From the NCBI GenBank assembly GCA_030159075.1, contig BROG01000377.1, forward strand, positions 180,001 to 244,000: DNA of 64,000 nt. Direction: 5' to 3'. Positions 55,089 to 64,000 of the stretch are shown piece by piece. The DNA is from Atrina japonica. Taxonomy: Eukaryota > Mollusca > Bivalvia > Pterioida > Pinnidae. The notes beneath the pieces are model-generated. The model saw only the letters and a list, made by a program, of their open reading frames with translations. It was not told the DNA's origin and ran no database searches. A program made the translations under genes and the position numbers. Numbering within the stretch: the stretch's first letter is position 1; each line of letters opens with the position of its first letter.

Positions 55089-55247
55089 AGAATATTTGAC
55101 AATTGTTTTTGAATAACATGTTTATTACATCGAGTGAGACAGGAGAATACATATTTAACACGAGTGCGTAGCATGAGTGTTAAATATGTATTTTCCTTTC
55201 TCACGAGATGTAATAAACATGTTATTCAAAAACAACTGTCAAATATC
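55089..55247. mobile_element. ~158-bp foldback element, ~75-bp arms
   Basis: Left arm GAATATTTGACAATTGTTTT, TGAATAACATGTTTATTACA, TCGAGTGAGACAGGAGAATA, CATATTTAACACGAGTG. The right arm is its inverted copy, ending CAACTGTCAAATATCC, after a very short centre. A transcript would form a near-complete stem. Confidence 0.9.
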
Positions 55248-55692
55248 CTCTATATATTTTGTGAAAATTGCTTCAGAAACCTGGGTTTGGCACTTTTTCA
55301 CTTGCAAATGAAGAACTCATCCTTACATTTTGTATATGAATACCACAATGGACCTGACCTTATTTTCATAAAATACAGTAAAACCTGCTATAGCGGCCAC
55401 CTCTATATAAGGATTACCTGTTTATAAAGGCCAGTTTTTTCAAGTCTCTTGACTGCATACTTCAACTAAATTGAACCTGTGTATAAGGATCACCTGCACA
55501 TAGAGGTCAAAATTTTCTTGTCCCTTGGGTGGCCCCTATATACAGGTTTCAGTGTATATAGAAATATAAGAATTTTTTTTTTGCCTGTGTTTAGCTCTTT
55601 TTTGTTAATATACATGTACATCAAGTACAAGTAGTAAAAGTTGAAAAAAAAAAGAAGATTTTTTTGGGTAAACACAGCTAATGCCCCTTTAA
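55248..55692. mobile_element. M2 element (right part) carrying a nested M1 element
   Basis: From TATATTTTGTGAAAATTGCT through GGCACTTTTTCACTTGCAA this is M2 interior. A complete M1 copy (55376-55554, CAGTAAAACCTGC ... GGTTTCAGTG, TA on both sides) interrupts it. M2 resumes at TAGAAATATAAGAATTTTTT and ends ACACAGCTAATGCCCCTTTA then A. The M2 left end is missing, next to the foldback at 55089-55247. Confidence 0.88.
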
Positions 55693-56039
55693 TGTTAACC
55701 CATCAACCACTGAAAAACAATGGACTCTTCTCTAAATCAATGGCATAGTCCAGTCCAAATGTGTCTTTAGGTGTGAATGAGTTCAGATATACATGTAAGT
55801 TGGATTAAATTCCAGATTTTTTCAGGACAAATAGTTGTCAATACTGATAACAAAAAACTAGGTTGAGATTTTATAGTGGGTCAATTAGGGCACATGAAAT
55901 GAATGTTATTTATTTTTTTTTTTTTTGGACCTATGATTCATTCTTGAAGGAGATGTTAAATGATAACTTAATTTAGTCAAGTTGAATCTAGTTTATTTCT
56001 CAATTATGCATTATCAGATTTAGCAAACTTTTGAGGACA
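55693..56039. other. SNAPC5 upstream region
   Basis: Starts with an M3 foldback (to about 55786). AATTATGCATTATCAG (ends at 56017) is an acceptor-like site 22 bp before the SNAPC5 ATG and could end a 5' UTR intron. No TATA box stands out. Confidence 0.35.
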
Positions 56040-56255
56040 ATGGCCGAGCTGAAGGAATTGCGAAGATTAAGAGATGAGGAGAAAACTTTAGTGAGCATAG
56101 CAACCAAACTAAGTGATCAGTTAAATAGACTTAAAGTAGAGGAGCTGGCACTACTGAGCATGCTCAGACAGAATCAAGGAGAAACAGGACATGTACCTCA
56201 TGTAGACCCTCAACGTGAGGAAAAGAGCACACAGGATATGGATACTGAACATGTG
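56040..56255 (+). CDS. SNAPC5: SNAPC5 exon 1 (residues 1-72)
   Basis: Coiled-coil half of the protein; ends QDMDTEHV at the donor GTG|GTAAAT. The frame would run on to a stop at about 56303 if not spliced. Confidence 0.92.
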
Positions 56256-59200
56256 GTAAATACAAACTTGTCAGTTAAGGTGCACACCAATAGAATTCTC
56301 TGAAACAAACAATAAGGACCAATGAAAAATCTCGAGACAAATATCTCACCAAACTTAAAGCTGAATTGGTTAGTTCATCCATAGTAAATCCAAAAGTTAT
56401 TCCATTTTTCAAAAGATCAAGCCCCTTCCAAAACATAAACAAAGTGATCTGCTTCCTATTGTCATTCAGCCATTGAGGCATATTAGTTCTTTCGGAACAC
56501 CTTGCTGTTGACCTGAAGAACAAACATGGCTCAATGACCGAATAACAGTAGGAAGCAGATCGCTTTGTTTATATTTTTGGAAAAATGGAATAACTTTTGG
56601 ATTTACTATGGATGAACTAACCAGTTCTCTGTTTGTTGCTGTTTGTACATTGCTGAAAACTTCATTGGATGCACAGATGTATAATTTTCTTGAAACGTCC
56701 GTAAACATGGTATACACAAAAGTACAGGTAAGATTCGATGAGTTTTTTTCAGCCTCTGGGACATCGCACGTTTCGTGTTGCGAGTACAGATATATAATGA
56801 CAACCGATATAACTAATCCGTATTTTATACCTGCTGTGGGACTTGATTTTCTGGAGAAACAAATAGAAATATGTCAGCTGTATGGGGATATGAAGTGGAA
56901 ATGTTTCAAAATATTTTTTTTCAACACACATTTTTTTTTATTAAAAGTTCAAAAGCTTTTTATCTTCGTAGTTCAGCTTTAAAGGGGTATTAGCTTTGCT
57001 TTTTCTTTCAAAATTTTTCTTTCCTTTTTTACTACTTAGATTGATATACAATAACAGAAAAGTGATATACACAGGCATACAAATTCTTAGATTCCTATAT
57101 ATTTTGTGAAAATTGCTTGAGAAACCCAGGTTTGGCACTTTTTCAATTGATTAACTTAACCTTACTGTTTGTTTATGAATACCACACTGGACCTGACTTT
57201 ACTTTCCCAAAATATATAGGAAAATAATATTTTTTATGCCTGTGTATAGCTCTTATTTGTTATTGTACATCAAGTACAAAGAGTAAAAGTAGGAAAAATC
57301 TTTCTTTTTTTTTTTTCTTTTTTTTTGTAAACACAGCTAATGCCAGTGTAATATAAGCTTTGAAATATTTGATGACGTTTTAATTTTTGATTAAGTTGAA
57401 GTAGTAAAAGTAGAAAAAAATTGAAATAATTCTTTTTGGCACACACAGCTAATATCTCTTTAATTAAATGACACAAAAACATACAGCTAAGCAAAACACA
57501 GAACCAACCCTTGAGGGCACACATACACAAATCTGGACTATACTGGTGTCCCATTGTATCAAGGTACTTAACGATTTTCTGTGTTTTGACACCTATCTTG
57601 ACTTAAACAGCAAGTGCTGTTTTTTGTAATGTGTTTATATGTATTTTTCTTCCCAATTCGTGCAAATGTTCCTTAAATGTGGCCATTCGGTTTTTTCTAT
57701 ATATGTTTGAAAGTTCGCCATATTATGAAAGTTGTCTGAGGGGGTTCCCCTTGTGTCGCAGTAAAAGAGTTTTTACTCTCACAGCAAGGCTAAGTTTACT
57801 TGGTCATATGAACTGAGGTGAGAATGGGTTACGTTGGAATCGAATAATAACAGTGAAAGTAGATTCTGTTCTGCAAACTAGATTTCCTGGATTATGGGCA
57901 CGATTTCTTAGGAAGGTGGTACCAGAGATTTTCGAAACAGCCACCATATTTATAAAATGCTTTGAAAAAAATCGTCGTGTCATTTACTTACGAGAATCTT
58001 GTGACATTTTCACAGAAAGTGACTTTTGGAAAGCAACATGGTTGCAACAGTTTTCCACTAATTATATACTTCCAAAAAACAATGTCATTAATCTGCAGGG
58101 TTTCCGAAAATAAAATAAACTGCAATACAGTGGAACTGGACTATTCATCTGGACTAAACACAGTGACCACATCTGGACTAATTACAATAACCACATCTTG
58201 ACTAAACACAATGATCACATCTGGATTTATATACTATGACCACATCTGGACTAAACACAATGACCACATCTAGACTAAATGCAATGACCACATCTGGACT
58301 AAATGCAATGACCACATCTAGACTAAACACAATGACCACATCTGGACTGATCACAATTATAATATCTAGACTAAACACAATAACCACATCTAGACTAAAT
58401 GCAATGACCACATCTGGACTAAATGCAATGACCACATCTAGACTAAACACAATGACCACATCTGGACTGATCACAATTATAATATCTAGACTAAACACAA
58501 TGACCACATCTAGACTAAATGCAATGACCACATCTGGACTAAATGCAATGACCACATCTAGACTAAACACAACGACCACATCTGGACTAAGCACAATGAC
58601 CACATCTGGATTTATATACTATGACCTCATCTTTGCTAAACATAATGACCACATCTGGACAAAGCACAATGACCACATCTGGACTAAACACAATGACCAC
58701 ATCCAGACTATAGCAATGACCACATCTGGACTAAATGCAATGACCAAATCTGGACTAAACACAATAACCACATCTGGACTGATCACATTTGTAACATCTA
58801 GACTAAACACAATAACCACATCTTGGCTAAACACAATGACCACATCTGGACTGATCACAATTGTAACATCTTGGCTAAACACAATGACCACATCTGGACT
58901 GATCACAATTGTAACATCTTGGCTAAACACAATGACCACATCTGGACTGATCACAATTGTAACATCTTGGCTAAACACAATGCCCACATCTGGACTGATC
59001 ACAATTGTAACATCTTGGCTTAACACAATGACCACATCTGGACTGATCACAATTGTAACATCTTGGCTAAACACAATTACCACATCTGGATTATATACAA
59101 TGGCCACATCTGGACTAGACAGAGTGACCACATCTGGACTAAACACAGTGACCACATCTGGACTGATCACAATTATAACATCTTGGCTAAACACAATTAC

Positions 59201-60315
59201 CACATCTGGATTATATACAATGACCACATCTGGGTTATATACAATCACCATATCTGGACTAGACACAGTGACCACATATGGACTAAACACAGTGACCACA
59301 TCTGGACTAACAGCAGTTGCCATATCTGGATAATATACAATGACCACATCTAAGTAAATGGAAAACGAAAGTAGGGTATAATTAGGAATAATACTGCACC
59401 TTTTTATCTTGTGTTAAGTAAATGGAAAACAAAAGTAGGGTATAATTAGGAATAATATTGCACCTTTTTATCTTGTGTTAAGTAAATGGAAAACAAAAGT
59501 AGGATATAATTAGGAATAATATTGCACCTTTTTATCTTAAGTAAATGGAAAATGAAAGTAGGGTGTATAACATGTATAATAAGGACAAATATTGCAGCTT
59601 TTCATCTTGTGTTAAGTAAATAGAAAATGAAAGTAGGGTATAATTAGGAATAATATTGCACCTTTTTATCTTAAGTAAATGGAAAATGAAAGTAGGGTGT
59701 ATAACATGTATAATAAGGACAAATATTGCAGCTTTTCATCTTGTGTTAAGTAAATAGAAAATGAAAGTAGGGTATAATTAGGAATAATATTGCACCTTTT
59801 TATCTTAATTAATGGAAAATGAAAGTAGGGTGTATAACATGTATAATAAGGACAAATATTGCAGCTTTTCATTCTTGTGTTAAGTAAATGGAAAAACAAA
59901 AATAGGGTACAGTGAAACCTGTATGTAGGGGCCACCCAAGGGACCAGAAAATATTGACCTTTATGTGCAGGTGACCCTTATACACAGGTTCAATGTAGTT
60001 GAAGTATGCAGTCAAGGGACTTGAAAAAAACTGGCCCTTATAAACAGGTAATCCTTATATAGAGGTGGCCGCTATAGCAGGTTTTACTGTATATAATAAG
60101 TTTGTATATTCAATTTACTCTTCTGATATTTTCAGGAAACACCCCAGCTGCAGAGTGAAAGTGAAATTAAAGGAGAAAAAGAATTAGTTCCCTTGGATCT
60201 CAACGTTGGCCAGGGTTGTGATTTAGAAGAAGAAGAAGAAGAAGATGAGGAAGAAGATGATGAAGATGATGATGTGACTGCAGATTTAAGCATGATGATC
60301 AACGAACTAAACTGA
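56040..60315 (+). CDS. SNAPC5: snRNA-activating protein complex subunit 5 (SNAPC5), two coding exons
   Basis: Smallest subunit (SNAP19) of SNAPc, the complex that binds the proximal sequence element of pol II and pol III snRNA genes (family knowledge). Joining 56040-56255 and 60136-60315 in phase 0 gives 131 residues. Residues about 3-45 form a leucine-rich coiled coil: ELKELRRLRDEEKTL, then DQLNRLKVEELALLSML, almost identical to human DQLNRLKVEELALQSM. The C-terminal half ends in a run of about 16 Glu/Asp (DLEEEEEEDEEEDDEDDDV), as does the human protein (98 residues), but is longer and closes with TADLSMMINELN. The ATG at 56040 starts the conserved part. Donor GTG|GTAAAT and acceptor ATATTTTCAG. 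Intron 3.9 kb. Confidence 0.93.
56330..56640. repeat. Foldback element in the SNAPC5 intron
   Basis: TGAATTGGTTAGTTCATCCA, TAGTAAATCCAAAAGTTATT (about 56362-56402) is inverted at about 56586-56627. Inner arms AAACAAAGTGATCTGCTTCC and GGAAGCAGATCGCTTTGTTT continue the stem. The right arm is part of a 124-codon open frame (56608-56982) with a donor-like CAG|GTAAGA at 56729, but no homology is recognised. Confidence 0.7.
56979..57352. mobile_element. M2 element, ~374 bp
   Basis: TTAAAGGGGTATTAGCTTTG and AACACAGCTAATGCCAGTGT ends; full interior. A further right-end fragment (GAAGTAGTAAAAGTAGAAAA to ACACAGCTAATATCTCTTTA) follows at about 57395-57464. Confidence 0.82.
57465..58129 (+). other. SNAPC5 intron, no exon seen
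   Basis: Contains small open frames (57631-57816, 57853-58113) without homology or convincing splice sites. Confidence 0.45.
58130..59352 (+). repeat. 24-bp minisatellite, ~50 copies, with higher-order structure
   Basis: Unit TGACCACATCTGGACTAAAC plus ACAA. Three levels are visible: single 24-bp units; a 5-unit, ~120-bp block repeated at about 58265-58385, 58385-58505 and 58505-58560; and a 2-unit, 48-bp block (ATCTTGGCTAAACACAATGA / CATCTGGACTGATCACAATT) repeated about six times at 58805-59065. Because 24 is a multiple of three, long frames stay open on both strands (365 codons forward from 58236, 242 and 133 reverse). It lies wholly within the SNAPC5 intron. Confidence 0.95.
59352..59905 (+). 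repeat. Tandem array alternating ~60-64-bp and ~75-bp units, about 8 copies
   Basis: Shared core TAAGTAAATGGAAAAYRAAA, GTAGGGTATAATTAGGAATA, ATATTGCACCTTTTTATCTT. The longer type inserts GTGTATAACATGTATAATAA and GGACAAATATTGCAGC. The later copies alternate short and long as a ~135-bp dimer. Directly follows the 24-bp array and directly precedes an M1 element. Confidence 0.92.
59910..60089. mobile_element. 180-bp TIR element, TA-flanked (M1)
   Basis: CAGTGAAACCTGTATGTAGG and inverted AGCAGGTTTTACTG ends with TA on each side; nearly identical in layout to 10411-10590. It ends 46 bp before the SNAPC5 exon 2 acceptor, so it may lie over the branch-point region. Confidence 0.9.
60136..60315 (+). 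CDS. SNAPC5: SNAPC5 exon 2 (residues 73-131 and stop)
   Basis: Acceptor TGATATTTTCAG; TGA at 60313-60315. Encodes ETPQLQSESEIKGEKELVPL, then the acidic run and the LSMMINELN end. Confidence 0.92.
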   Translation, partial: ETPQLQSESEIKGEKELVPLDLNVGQGCDLEEEEEEDEEEDDEDDDVTADLSMMINELN

Positions 60316-60823
60316 AACTTTTATCTCGGTGTATTATTGTACACAAGCTTATTTTTGCCTCATGTTATTTTCGCCCTACAGCTCTTGCATACGGTTTTGC
60401 CTCATTTTGAATTCCCCCAGACCTGTTGCAATTCCAGTTTACAATATGATTTAATTCTATCTTATTGCAAAGGTTTATTTAACAATTAATACTCTTGCAT
60501 ATTTACTTTCTGCATGATTACATTAAAGTATTTTTTAAACAATTTACCATTTTAAATTCACCCAGCTTTGAATTCGCCCACTAACTTTGAGGGCAAATGG
60601 GCCGAAAATAAAAAACGGGGGCAAAAATTTCCCTGTATACAGCATCACATCCAGTGATACACATGTAATATAGAGTTCAGATTTATGTGTGACGATTACA
60701 TGACTTAACTGAAACATTTATCATGGTGTATGTACTCTTATCATATCAAATGTGACACATGCAATGTAAACATAAGGATATAAAAGAATTGTTACGTTGG
60801 ACTTCAGTGTAATGATATTATGA

Positions 60824-60829
60824 AATAAA
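60824..60829 (+). terminator. SNAPC5 poly(A) signal
   Basis: AATAAA about 510 bp after the stop codon, in TGAAATAAAGTGAAATAAC. The 3' UTR between shows no other feature. Confidence 0.5.
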
Positions 60830-62514
60830 GTGAAATAACATCTCTAGTGTGATAAAAACTAAATGTAAAACATAAAAAAGAAATGGAGTGGTGGATTCAA
60901 TGGGGGTGTGAAGGACGCACACCTCCTCTTTGTACTCAAAATTATAGGTGTACATGTATGTACAGCAAAAAAAAAATTGTATACGAACTGCTCAATATTG
61001 TTTTCATTTATAAATGATAAAGTGATTATTGGTCAGCACTGCCAATGCCTGTTATAAGGTGTAATACGTTTTCATGTAACCATCAATCGTATCCAATCTT
61101 TTACACAAAACAAACCAGAATTCATCATTTAGCATTTGTCAAAAAAAAAAAAGAAACAAAATAAATCCGGGGGTACTCCAAAACTTTTCTTACGCCCCCT
61201 GTTTGAAAATTCCTGGATCAGCTTCTGAAATGTTAACATGGATTTCAATGCAATGATATAACAAAATTAAGTGAATCAACATCTCCAGTGTGACAACCAT
61301 CTGAGTGTAAAATATAAAAAGAAATGTTATCATGGATTTCAGTGTAATAATTAAAGCCCTGTGACTACCAATTTATATAGATAAAATGTTCCATTAAATT
61401 GGGAAAGTAATTAACAGTTTTCAGTGGAGACCCCATTGAAATTGTCATCCTCATATTACTCACAAACAAAACAAGATACAGAAGTGTGTAATTTAACGGG
61501 AACCGTTTTATTTTTATATAAGCATGATGTAAGGTATATATTATCAGGTAAAACAAAATTTACAATCTTCCTGAGCAAGCAAAAATGGTGGATCATGGGA
61601 CTTTAATGAAATGATTTCTAGTATGACATCAGGTCGTCAATGTCTAACTCGAATGATTACAGCGCCCTCTTCCGGTCAAAGTCCTCCAGTGGACTTGGAC
61701 CTGTTATGCAGTAGAAATCTTCCAGCTGCCCTGTGAATCAGGTGACCAATCAGAGGTGTTCAATATATGAATCTGCGCAGTTTGGATTTCTGTTTCAATT
61801 TTGAAAGCTGAATAATATATGTTTGAAATAAACAAAGAACGTATACTGCAAATGAATGATAGGCATACAGTTGTAATTTTACCAATGTGTATGATAAACC
61901 ACAACCTTCTTTTACCGAGTGTTGTGATGTTGTCAATGCAATGTCACAAAAGTTTTACACAAATTACTATGATGTCACAATCTGGCAGAGTAAATATTTC
62001 TTCTGGTTGACACATTCTGATTGTGTATGCATTCAGGTGTTAATGTAGTGATCGAAGTGAGCGAAATATAATGACTGGATTATTCGAGTTAGTCAGTGTT
62101 AAACCAGAGCTCAGAAAGACATTTCTCCTATGGTTCACAGCTTTTTTCTTTTTTTTGCGTGGAATGATTTCCTCGTCACCCTCTAGGGTGTTGATAAGCT
62201 ACACACGTTATGACGTCACAATACAAATCAATTTATGACCTAGAAATTCTGTGGGTCTCTAGAATGCAGTGCATGCAATGTAGTTATGTCAGTCTTGACA
62301 TAGGTATGCGTAGATTTACAGAGACTTGTATTCAAGACATAGGAGATATATAAAAACCTCAGATACCAAAGCATAAATCAATAGAATGTCCAGGACATAG
62401 ATACAAATCATGTAAAAATGGACAAACACGGACCTCTGGAAACCAAGAGGTGGGATCAGGTGCCATGGAGGAGTAAGCATCCCCTGTCGACCGGTCACAC
62501 CCGGAAAAATAATC
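60830..62514. other. Spacer downstream of SNAPC5
   Basis: Two diverged copies of a short block (GACTTCAGTGTAATGATAT then GTGATAAAAACTAAATGTAA near 60800-60870; ATTTCAATGCAATGATATAA then GTGACAACCATCTGAGTGTA near 61240-61310) suggest a local duplication. No gene seen. Confidence 0.5.
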
Positions 62515-62656
62515 AGCCCCTACTTTAAGGGTATGGCTAAGGAATCTAAATCCAGGGGTAAGATTCTTGAATGACAAACCCTCATGCTCTGGTTTGTCAT
62601 TCAAGAATCTTACCATTTGATCAAAATTCCTTTGTCATACCCTCAAGGTAAGGGGT
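62515..62656. mobile_element. ~142-bp foldback element with a perfect inner stem
   Basis: Outer arms CCCCTACTTTAAGGGTATGG / CATACCCTCAAGGTAAGGGG; inner arms 62557-62580 and 62591-62614 are perfect 24-bp inverted copies (GGTAAGATTCTTGAATGACA then AACC) around a 10-base loop. Confidence 0.92.
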
Positions 62657-62726
62657 AGATTCTATTACATGTAGTTACAGAGTAGTTCAGTGCAAAGATT
62701 GATGAAGTAAACTGAATTAATTACTA

Positions 62727-62923
62727 GGGCCCGAAGTCACCAAATTTACTCAATACTCAAGCTCAACTTTCGTTTCATTATTTTGACTAAGTGATTAGGA
62801 AACGTATTATTATTTTTCATCATTCACATATAAATTTTTGCACACTTGATTTTCCTGTAAAAAAATGAATAAATATATTGAGTATGGTACTCAAATTTGA
62901 GTAAATTTGGTGACTTCGGGCCC
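62727..62923. mobile_element. 197-bp TIR element, GGGCCCGAAGTCACC family
   Basis: GGGCCCGAAGTCACCAAATT, TACTCAA at the left and its exact inverse at the right, about 27 bp perfect. AT-rich interior with TTATTATTTTTCATCATTCA, shared with 20479-20870. Confidence 0.93.
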
Positions 62924-63425
62924 AGATCATTTTGAATGTGACAACCACTTGTCAGTTTTAAACATTTAAGTTGGGTTTTTGGTCAGGTATTTCACTTGTT
63001 GTCCCATTTTCCAGAATCACTGTTTAAAGACAAAATTTTTTCCCACTTAGGTCATGCATATCTACCATTTTGCAAACTCTAAATTTCTCTGTCCACATCC
63101 CTAAGGTATAGACAAATTCCTGTAAATCCAGATAATTTCGTGGGATTTTATTTTCACGATAAACAAGTTACGAATTTATTCGTGAGATGATATTTTTGCT
63201 CGAATGCCCATCTAATCTTAACTTTACCATACTTCAAATAAACCGTTTTCATGATTAAAACCAGATTTACAGTATATGCCCTATGACGTCACAATATAAT
63301 TTCATAGGACATCTGTGTAAGAAGAATGTAAGCATATTTACATACATAACATGTGTTGGAAGCATTGGAGAGAAAAATAGTCAAACATGGGTGTGTTGGA
63401 TGGATAGGAAAATCTCAACCCTCAT

Positions 63426-63486
63426 GGTAAGAATCTTAAAGTCTAATCTTGGGGAATCCCCCAGATTGGACCACCAGATTCTTACC
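63426..63486. repeat. 61-bp hairpin
   Basis: GGTAAGAATCTTAAAGTCTA, ATCTTGGGG pairs imperfectly with CCCCAGATTGGACCACCAGA, TTCTTACC around a 3-base centre. The outer GGTAAGA(A)TCTT word is shared with the hairpin at 62557-62614. Confidence 0.75.
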
Positions 63487-63499
63487 ACTCCTGTGTAAA

Positions 63500-63768
63500 T
63501 TTCATTATCCACGCAACACACCTATGTAAGATTCTATTAATATACGCAACAGGCCCATTATGATTGTATTAATCTACACATCTATTATTCCACGCAACAC
63601 ACCCATTATCATTCATCATTCTATTAATCCATGCAATGCACCCATGTAACATTCTATTAAACCATGCAATACACTCGTGTAAGATTCTATTAATCCATGC
63701 AATACACCCGTCTAAGATTCTATTGATCCACGCAATACACCCGTGTAATATTCTATTAGGGTACTGAC
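63500..63768 (+). repeat. ~33-bp tandem array, about 8 copies
   Basis: Unit GATTCTATTAATCCATGCAA, TACACCCGTGTAA with small indels. A minus-strand open frame (RILHGCIAWIN repeats) is an artefact of the period of 33. Confidence 0.88.
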
Positions 63769-64000
63769 AAATCATCATTTCTGATTTTATTCTGTCCTTT
63801 AACTTGTTTTTGGTATAAAAATTTTTTCACTTAAAACATATTTGTAGTAATCACTTTGTAAAATACTGTACATCAGCTTAAAACAATATGAAATAATCAA
63901 AACGCCTGTAATATAGTCTGTTATGCTGTTCTTTATGAAGACTTTTATACTTTTTTTTCTATTTTTCGTCATTTCATGTAATAAATCTATTGGGTGAGTA
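63769..64000. other. Right-edge spacer
   Basis: AT-rich; no feature recognised. Confidence 0.5.

Noticed and set aside
57853..58113. 86-codon frame in the SNAPC5 intron
   Set aside because: No recognised domain or convincing splice signals, and SNAPC5 is in phase without it.
58236..59333. 365-codon Thr/Ser-rich open frame (and 242- and 133-codon reverse frames)
   Set aside because: Produced by a 24-bp minisatellite inside the SNAPC5 intron; open on both strands because 24 is divisible by three.
63569..63778. Minus-strand WINRILHGCIA repeat protein
   Set aside because: Artefact of a 33-bp tandem array.

Overview
The window reads as nuclear DNA from an invertebrate animal, most likely a bivalve mollusc. 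It is AT-rich, its genes are split by GT...AG introns of 0.6 to 4.3 kb, and the introns and spacers are crowded with tRNA-derived SINEs, small terminal-inverted-repeat elements and tandem arrays of the kind I associate with bivalve genomes. The species call is inference; no ribosomal or mitochondrial marker is present.

Three genes can be named from their encoded residues. (1) Kynureninase (KYNU), + strand, 12 coding exons between 12095 and 37592. All splice phases join, giving 500 residues with the PLP lysine (K302) and the other main active-site positions at a constant +26 offset from the human enzyme. (2) GEMIN7, + strand, 51820-52092, one coding exon, an Sm-like subunit of the SMN complex. 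(3) SNAPC5, + strand, two coding exons (56040-56255 and 60136-60315), the small coiled-coil subunit of the snRNA gene transcription complex. A fourth gene is represented only by a first coding exon on the - strand (6384-6639). It encodes an N-terminal membrane anchor and reads off the left edge; a sphingosine-1-phosphate lyase-like identity is possible but weak.

Layout: 1-6.3 kb, repeats with no recognised coding sequence; 6.4-6.6 kb, the minus-strand exon; 6.7-12 kb, spacer with SINE and other repeats and possibly the KYNU promoter and 5' UTR exon; 12.1-37.6 kb, KYNU; 37.6-51.7 kb, a repeat-rich spacer with several satellites; 51.8-52.4 kb, GEMIN7; 53-56 kb, repeats; 56.0-60.8 kb, SNAPC5, whose only coding intron holds two satellites; 60.8-64 kb, spacer with hairpin elements.

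The most unusual structure is in KYNU intron 10. From inside the 3' end of exon 10, roughly 3.2 kb consists of about 75 tandem copies of the exon-intron junction itself. Each copy carries exon-10 coding sequence, and nearly all carry a GTAGGT splice donor. The proximal ~55 copies are 32 bp. The distal ~20 copies are about 60 bp, hold more of the exon, and are in frame. KYNU intron 2 also begins with an array (about 62 bp x 10), some of whose units contain a donor-like CTGTAAGT. GEMIN7 and SNAPC5, one for snRNP assembly and one for snRNA transcription, lie about 4 kb apart on the same strand.
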